Shown here: piece by piece, positions 58,201 to 64,000 of the stretch
How positions within the stretch are numbered: position 1 is the first letter of the stretch
Layout: every line of letters starts with the position of its first letter
Origin: Pyrus communis
Taxonomy: Eukaryota; Streptophyta; Magnoliopsida; Rosales; Rosaceae
Length of the DNA: 64,000 nucleotides
NCBI RefSeq assembly: GCF_963583255.1
Contig: NC_084814.1
Span: 21,903,262-21,967,261, forward strand
Reading direction: 5' to 3'
Notes under the pieces: generated by a model
The model's input: the letters and a program-made list of their open reading frames with translations, nothing else
Database searches by the model: none
Told to the model about the DNA's origin: nothing
Position numbers and translations under genes: made by a program

Positions 58201-59598
58201 AAATTCGACAATCTAAATCTTTGAGGCAGATGCTAGAAGCACAACATTATACTTGTGCAGGGTGCCACAAGCATTTTGATGATGGCAAGACTTTGATACG
58301 GGATTTTGCACAGACACTTGGATGGGGCAAGCCTCGACTTTGTGAATATACCGGTCAATTATTTTGCTCTTCGTGCCATACAAATGAAATTGCAATCATA
58401 CCTGCAAGAGTGTTGCATAACTGGGACTTTACTCAATATCCAGTTTCGCAATTTGCTAAATCTTATCTGGATTCTATACACGACCAGGTAATATGAAGAC
58501 TACCACACCATTCTGTGTGATTAAATTCTGTATATGTTATGCCAATGAATTGCAACTGCATGAGTAAGCAATATCTGACATTTTTAACATTTTACATCCA
58601 ACTTAATCTTTCTATGATCATTTGTTTTGCAGCCCATGCTTTGCGTCAGTGCAGTTAATCCATTCCTTTTCTCGAAGGTTCCAGCCTTGCTTCATGTTAT
58701 GGGTGTGAGGAAGAAAATAGGCACCATTCTTCCTTATGTTCGTTGCCCGTTCCGTAGGTCAATCAACAAAGGACTTGGGTCTCGAAGATATCTACTAGAA
58801 GGCAATGATTTTTTTGCACTGAGAGACCTCATTGATCTTTCCAAAGGAGCCTTTGCAGGTTAGATTCTAATAAGAAGCTTTATCTCATATCATGCATGTC
58901 TGTTTCTTTGTTATCACGGAAATAAGACAGATTTATGAATTTACCTATCTGATATGTATGTGTGCCGTGTGCGCATATATATTTCTTGACGTACTATCTT
59001 TGTGGCAGTGCTACCTGTGATTGTGGAAACTGTCTCAAGGAAAATTCTGGGCCATATAACGGAGCAGTGTCTCATATGCTGTGATGTGGGAGTCCCCTGT
59101 GGGGCACGACAAGCATGCAATGACCCTTCATCCCTCATTTTCCCTTTTCAGGTGGGCATCCACAGTTATATTATGCAAATGTGTCCTCGTTTCTCAGATC
59201 AGCTGAACTTTTTGTTTCCTTTACTAGGAAAACCTTGAATTCTATTTATTGAAGATGAATTCTAGCTGTTATAATCTGACTGTGAAAGTTATTGGCAGGA
59301 GGATGAGATCGAAAGGTGTCCATCTTGCGCATCAGTATTCCACAAGCCTTGCTTCAGAAAGATCATGGAATGCACTTGCGGGGCACACCTCAGGGAAGAC
59401 GAGCCAGCGCAGCTCATTAAAAGGGCAACCTCTGGGGTCGGGGCCGAGATCAGTGGTTTTCTAGACTTGTTTGGGGGAGGTTCGGGCTCCAGATTACTCT
59501 CTGGATTGTTTTCAAAGGCGAAGCCGGAGAAGCCAAGGGAACATAAAGCCAGCGACAACGTCATTTTAATGGGTTCGTTGCCAAGCACTTCTTTATAA
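55264..59598 (+). CDS. PX-domain protein with Rubicon-type zinc-binding C-terminus
   Basis: Probable endosomal/vacuolar trafficking protein: PX domains bind phosphoinositides, and the cysteine-rich Rubicon-homology region is found in Rubicon and PLEKHM1-type regulators. Exons: 55264-57027, 57501-58487, 58633-58858, 59009-59151, 59299-59598; phases close to 1139 aa. The first 588 residues are acidic, Ser/Gly-rich and probably disordered. PX at about 683-795 has RRYRDFFTLYRRLKTVF and LPSPW. The zinc region has CAGCHKHF, CEYTGQLFCSSCH, CLICCDVGVPCGARQAC, CPSCASVFHKPC and CTCG. It then ends in a Gly/Ser tail (GSLPSTSL). An in-phase stretch, 57313-57378, flanked by CAG and GT, could be an extra 22-codon exon. 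Matches the plant phox-domain family; a specific Arabidopsis locus is not claimed. Confidence 0.92.
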
Positions 59599-60020
59599 CC
59601 ACCCCTGGTATCATACATTCATTTTGCTTGATTTGAAATATGGAAATTGTATTCGTTGCACCTGGTATTGAATAATCAAAACAGGACATGCCAAAGATCG
59701 TTGTAGCCAAAACCCTAAGGTTGGACGAAAGTATATTCTTTATGGCTGGTTCCTTGTAATGTACATCACACGTTTCATGTAAATTTCAGGTAAATCTAGG
59801 CTGTTTGAATTTATAGCTCAAGTTCTTGCTTGTTGTAATGTTAGCGGTAAAACCCGCTTTTCAATCATTGCCATTTGGCACAGATATTTCAGTGTTACTG
59901 GTTGTATACAATCAGGATACACACATAATTATATACAAATTGTGATGGGGCAGAGGTTTTCAATTATTTCATTGGGTTCCGACTTCACATCGGAATTCTC
60001 TTGGAATGATAAAGGCATTT
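59599..60020. other. 3' flank of the PX gene
   Basis: Probable 3' UTR, then non-coding sequence up to a MITE. Nothing else is seen. Confidence 0.5.
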
Positions 60021-60337
60021 GAGCTAAAATGGTCTATGAGATTGGCATAACTCTTCAATTTGGTCCTTGAGATTTGAAATAGATAGAAATGGCTCCTGAG
60101 TTTGTTCACACCACAGTCAATCATTTTGGTCGTTCAATTGAGAAATCTCTGATAAATAAGGATCAAAATAACAAAAATATTCTCAATTTAATATACAATT
60201 GGCTAAACTCAAGGGCAACTTCATGGAAAGACCAGAATGATTGGCAGTGGACAAATTCAAATGTCACTTCTATTGATTTTAAATCTCAGGAACCAAAATG
60301 AGGAATTATGTCAAATCTCCAAGACTATTTTGGCTAA
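60021..60337. mobile_element. MITE-like element with about 45-bp imperfect inverted ends
   Basis: Left GAGCTAAAATGGTCTATGAG and right (reverse complement) TTAGCCAAAATAGTCTTGGAG pair and continue inward through ATTTGGTCC/TTTTGGTTCC. Its A-rich right flank hides any target duplication. The frame at 60089-60301 is inside the element and has no recognisable product. Confidence 0.6.
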
Positions 60338-60624
60338 AAAAAAAAATTAGTGGGGAATTTACAAAAGTAGATTAATTGAATGGTAGAATATATATAATGC
60401 AACTTCCTTCTGATTGCCTAATGTGCATGCAGTTGCAAGTTGCAACCTACAAGTATATGCCATTGATTAAGGAAATGCTTTGAGCATCCAAAACTTAATC
60501 ACCAAGCAAACAATTTCCTTTAACCTGTTGAAGGCATTGTCTCCATAACCCTAAACTCGGATCTTTGGACTTCTGTTTGCTCTCCTTCTACGAAGAATTT
60601 CGGCAGTATATTTCTTTCGGGATA

Positions 60625-62406
60625 CTATACGATGTCTGGCTTCAGCTCGACGCCTGAACTACCTCGCGCATGATACGATTCAGGGTATCGCGTCGAAAAC
60701 AGATGGTGTTTGAGCTTCATTATCAGAACAAAAATGCTGTAGCATGGGATGTGCAGTAGACCGACCGACAAGTACCACAGCGGAGCATATGGAGATGACA
60801 AGTCCAGAAATGGATACGGCCACCTGTATTTGAAAGGCGAAAATCGTCACTACGAGTAGAAGCTTATGGTGCAGCGAAATGACACGAAAATAGGTTTCTG
60901 TAGAAATTTGGAAAACTGAATATAACTGTAACATTTCTGAATATGGGAAACCAAAAGAGACGGCGATTTTACCACAGCTTGACACAAGCATGGAAGAGCC
61001 ACTGGAAAACTACATAAACGATTGTCCACAGGAAGAAATACCCGATTCGGAACCAGGGAAATGGCTGAAAATCGGAAAAGTTATTGATGTTAATCGTCAA
61101 GTATTCATAAGGACTGGAAACCCTACAGTGAGTCGAAAATTTTGAGCTGAAGGGTTCTACTTACCAAGCAATTCAACGCGGTATCAGCGAGCAAGAAAAC
61201 TGCGTTGATTGTGTGCATATTTATGATCAGCTGTCAGGAAAAGATCAAACATGTTATCTACTACCGTAATCGTTGATTACACGAACCAATCACGAGATTA
61301 TGAAGCGATTAGAAAATCGAAAACAGACAGAGAAGATGAGCAGAGTATTATACGGCTTATTCGACTTACAAAATTCAAGTTGTAGTCTTTGATTGTAAGA
61401 AAAGGAACAAGTACGAACCAGAAGACACAATCCGTGAGAAGGACAGCGCCGGCATTCATCTATTTACACGTAAACACGTAGCGATTAAGCTAATTAAACA
61501 AGAGTCTTGAAGGCCAAGTTAAAATTTATAGTTACAAGTTCGAAGACGTTTTCATTACCTGGAAAATTATTTGGAAGATATAACCCGAAAAGCCAGCAAG
61601 TTGGCGAACTTGAGGTTGTTCGACATGGGGGCCTGAGGGTTTCTCTATGATTGAATCTTTGGAAGAACCTCCATGTGAAGGAGTCACATGAGCCGAGCCT
61701 TGCTCTGTATCCACCTCAAAACTATCAACCCTATCGCCGGCAGTTTTCTTATGGTAGCGGTAGCATCCCCGAATGGAGAGCAACGATCCAAGCTACACAT
61801 GGAAATCGACATCAGCATCAACTGAAAAATAAGTAAAAGAAGAACAAACGTTCAAGCAGAACAAAAAAAACTTACCCCAAAATAAATTGTGATCAAAGTA
61901 AAAGTCCACCTGTCCAGAAAGAAGCCAAATAACTACAGATTAGGAGAAGCACTTCTGAAAAAAGCTGGACTCATATCTTCACAGATAGCTTGAGTTCGTC
62001 AAATGGCTCAAGAGATGACAACTTACTGTGTGTAGTAGAGAAAAATGCTGCCTCCATCCACGGAAGCGGTAACGATGAGCAGAACCAAGAGCACAAAGAA
62101 AGCGAAAACCCGAAAAGCCAGAAGCCAAGCCGGGTGAATTCCCTTGAGGCATGGTCTCCAAGTCTCATCCTCAAACAATGTTCCTGCAGACGTTTGTTGC
62201 TGGTTTTCTCCGCTGCTACCGCGCTTTGAGCGGCGCGGTCTTCCTTCGTATTTGTAAACCAGAATCACCGAAAGAGTCATCGCAATCAAAATCCATATCG
62301 TGCAGAGCAAGACCCTCCAGTTCAGCCAGTAACTTGAAGTTGTTGTGTCTGCAGTCATGATTGGCTGCCAAGAAGAACCTTTTGGAACTCCTGTTATAAA
62401 TCCCAT
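60625..62406 (-). CDS. Multipass plant membrane protein of unknown function
   Basis: Exons (minus): 62406-62027, 61909-61876, 61792-61559, 61459-61370, 61230-61165, 61064-60973, 60823-60625; phases close to 364 aa. Predicted membrane segments by eye: VLLCTIWILIAMTLSVILVY; LLAFRVFAFFVLLVLLIVTA; WTFTLITIYFGLGSLLSI; VLLTDCVFWFVLVPFLTI; MHTINAVFLLADTALNCL; RIGYFFLWTIVYVVFQWLF; APLWYLSVGLLHIPCYSIFV. A hydrophilic loop rich in Ser/Glu/His lies between segments 3 and 4 (exon 3). The arrangement MHTINAVFLLAD, then P-W-F, then YPFLD recalls the Drosophila rolling stone family, but that is a weak likeness. Plant relatives are annotated just as transmembrane proteins. A 5' UTR intron probably ends shortly before the ATG, with its donor (GTAAGT) at about 62998. 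Confidence 0.88.
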
Positions 62407-63593
62407 GTTGTTATAACTTTTTTACTTAATTATCTGATTGTTTTTTCACCAAACAATGATTCGGGATGCCTGGAAAATTCAAGTTTATGGAGTGGATAAT
62501 GATTTATTTCAGAAAACTGAGAAAACCCAAAAGGCAGAATATGTTTTCGAAAGCGAAGAGCTTAAAAAAAATCACAAAAAAGAAATAAAATAAAATAAAA
62601 GAATGGAGTCGAGGAATAAATAAGGTGATGAAAAAGTTAAAAGTTGAAATGCTCAAAAGAACAACCAAATGACGAACAAATTGAAAATCCAGATCCAGAG
62701 AGGAAAAAGAGAGAAGACAGATAATATAATACTAATGCAAAGAAACCACATTTGCAGAAGAACTTGGTTTTTGTAGGATCAAATGCAAACCCAAAAACCA
62801 GAAAACAAAACCCTACTCGTATATGAACACATTAAGGATTGAGATTACGCAGAGATTCCAAACTTTAGGTGGATTTTTGCAGAGAAAGGCAAGACAAAAC
62901 CGACATTTTTCGAAATATTACTAAATTATACAAAAAATGGGATGAAAAGAAGCAGAAGCAGCTAAATTCAAAGCAAAGGAAAGGTTGATACTTACAAGGG
63001 AAAGCAAAGAAGACGCGGTGGTGTTTCAGAGGGATTGGAGATGCTTTGCTTCTTTGCTATGGAGGGAGAGAAATCTAGAGAGAGAAAGTTAGGGGGGGGG
63101 GGAGTTGGGAGAGAGAGAGAGAGAGGAAAAGGATGGGATGCTTTGAGCAGAAGGCATAAGGCTCCCCCACTTCCCTTTTTTACATATATATTCAGCAAAA
63201 TCTTGCAAGAAAGACCAGTCCTCTGGAGTTGCAATCTCTCTCTCTCTCTACCCCCACATTTCCATGCAAATATTAAATTACTGATAAATTGTAAGCTTTC
63301 ATCAACTTTCTTGGATAACCATATTTTTGTTAATATTATGTCCTTTTTTAAGTTACCAATATTTAGAAAAAACCAAACAGGGAACAATTGTCTGTGAATC
63401 TTTTTCATTGGAATTCATGCTTGAGGGTGCTTTCTGAGTACCAAGACTAGTTTTTTTATCCAGGAATAAAGCAAACTGTGTTTGGGTGGATGTGAGTCAG
63501 TTAACCCGTTCAAAAGCAACTTATTAAAAAAAACACATAAAAAAACCCATTCAATTCAAAAGCACCTTATAAAATAAAAACACATAAAAAAGT

Positions 63594-63632
<39 letters not shown>

Positions 63633-64000
63633 ATTTTATAGTGAAATTGTAATAAAATCTCACGTAGTGTTATCAATTTATTTCAATGTATTCTAAATTA
63701 AAGGGGTTATTAGATAATAGAAATGCTTTTGAAGAAGTATTTTTTTGAAAGCTTTTAGATTTGAGATAAATATTTCAACAATTTTTATGATAATGTTTAA
63801 TTTAAGTGTATATTAGCATAAGTGTTCTCCAAAAAAACAGTTCCAAACCAACTCTAATATATGTGAATTAGTAAAATGTATGTGAAAGGTAAGTAGTCGT
63901 AGTTTCTACTCAAAACTATTCGTTGGTGATTCATAGAACTTCATGTTTATGATTAAAACTCTTTCATATTATAAACACTTTATAAAAATCATTTCTTAAA
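62407..64000. other. 5' UTR intron and promoter side of the membrane-protein gene; then AT-rich DNA
   Basis: A probable non-coding first exon lies near 63000-63130 (minus), just beside a run of nine G and a (GA)n tract at 63090-63125. CT runs occur at 63236-63249 and 63596-63627. After 63,650 the sequence is A/T-rich with no gene seen. Confidence 0.45.

Noticed and set aside
63035..63397. 120-codon plus-strand frame near the right end
   Set aside because: Driven by GA/CT microsatellites on the antisense side of the membrane-protein gene's first exon.

Overview
The window is nuclear DNA of a dicot plant. It is AT-rich, its genes have many short exons with GT-AG introns, it carries LTR retrotransposons and MITEs, and its proteins are plant families (class I KNOX, plastid anthranilate phosphoribosyltransferase, GUB_WAK). 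Overall resemblance points to Rosaceae, perhaps the apple/pear group, but that is recognition from memory and was not tested. All gene models were built by reading splice sites and checking that exon phases close.

Layout. 1-6.5 kb: old, decayed Ty3/gypsy chromovirus on the minus strand, with one 2-kb LTR. 8.8-16.2 kb: class I KNOX homeobox gene (5 exons, 352 aa) with a 5.6-kb third intron. 17.9-20.0 kb: 2-kb near-palindrome. 20.4-29.5 kb: fragments of unrelated genes (LRR receptor, DXR, PP2A B55 subunit, one unknown) broken up by a complete TRIM, a nearly intact Ty1/copia element and a solo copia LTR, each with a perfect 5-bp target duplication. 33.6-36.6 kb: plastid anthranilate phosphoribosyltransferase (10 exons, 407 aa). 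36.9-38.1 kb (minus): secreted GUB_WAK protein with two small 3' exons. 39.4-40.7 kb: Tim17/22/23-family membrane protein (5 exons, 203 aa). 41.3-48.5 kb: three decayed copies of one kelch-like gene, two forming an inverted repeat, duplicated together with an RPW8 fragment and split by a gypsy-type LTR. 49.0-52.6 kb (minus): MPP10 of the U3 snoRNP (12 exons, 546 aa). 55.3-59.6 kb: PX plus Rubicon-type zinc protein (5 exons, 1139 aa). 60.6-62.4 kb (minus): multipass membrane protein (7 exons, 364 aa).

The six intact genes are unrelated housekeeping or developmental genes and do not form a pathway or cluster. The unusual content is structural: long hairpins, a heap of gene fragments, and one MITE family (9-bp target duplications, GGAAA ends) whose three best copies lie just upstream of the KNOX, anthranilate phosphoribosyltransferase and MPP10 start codons.
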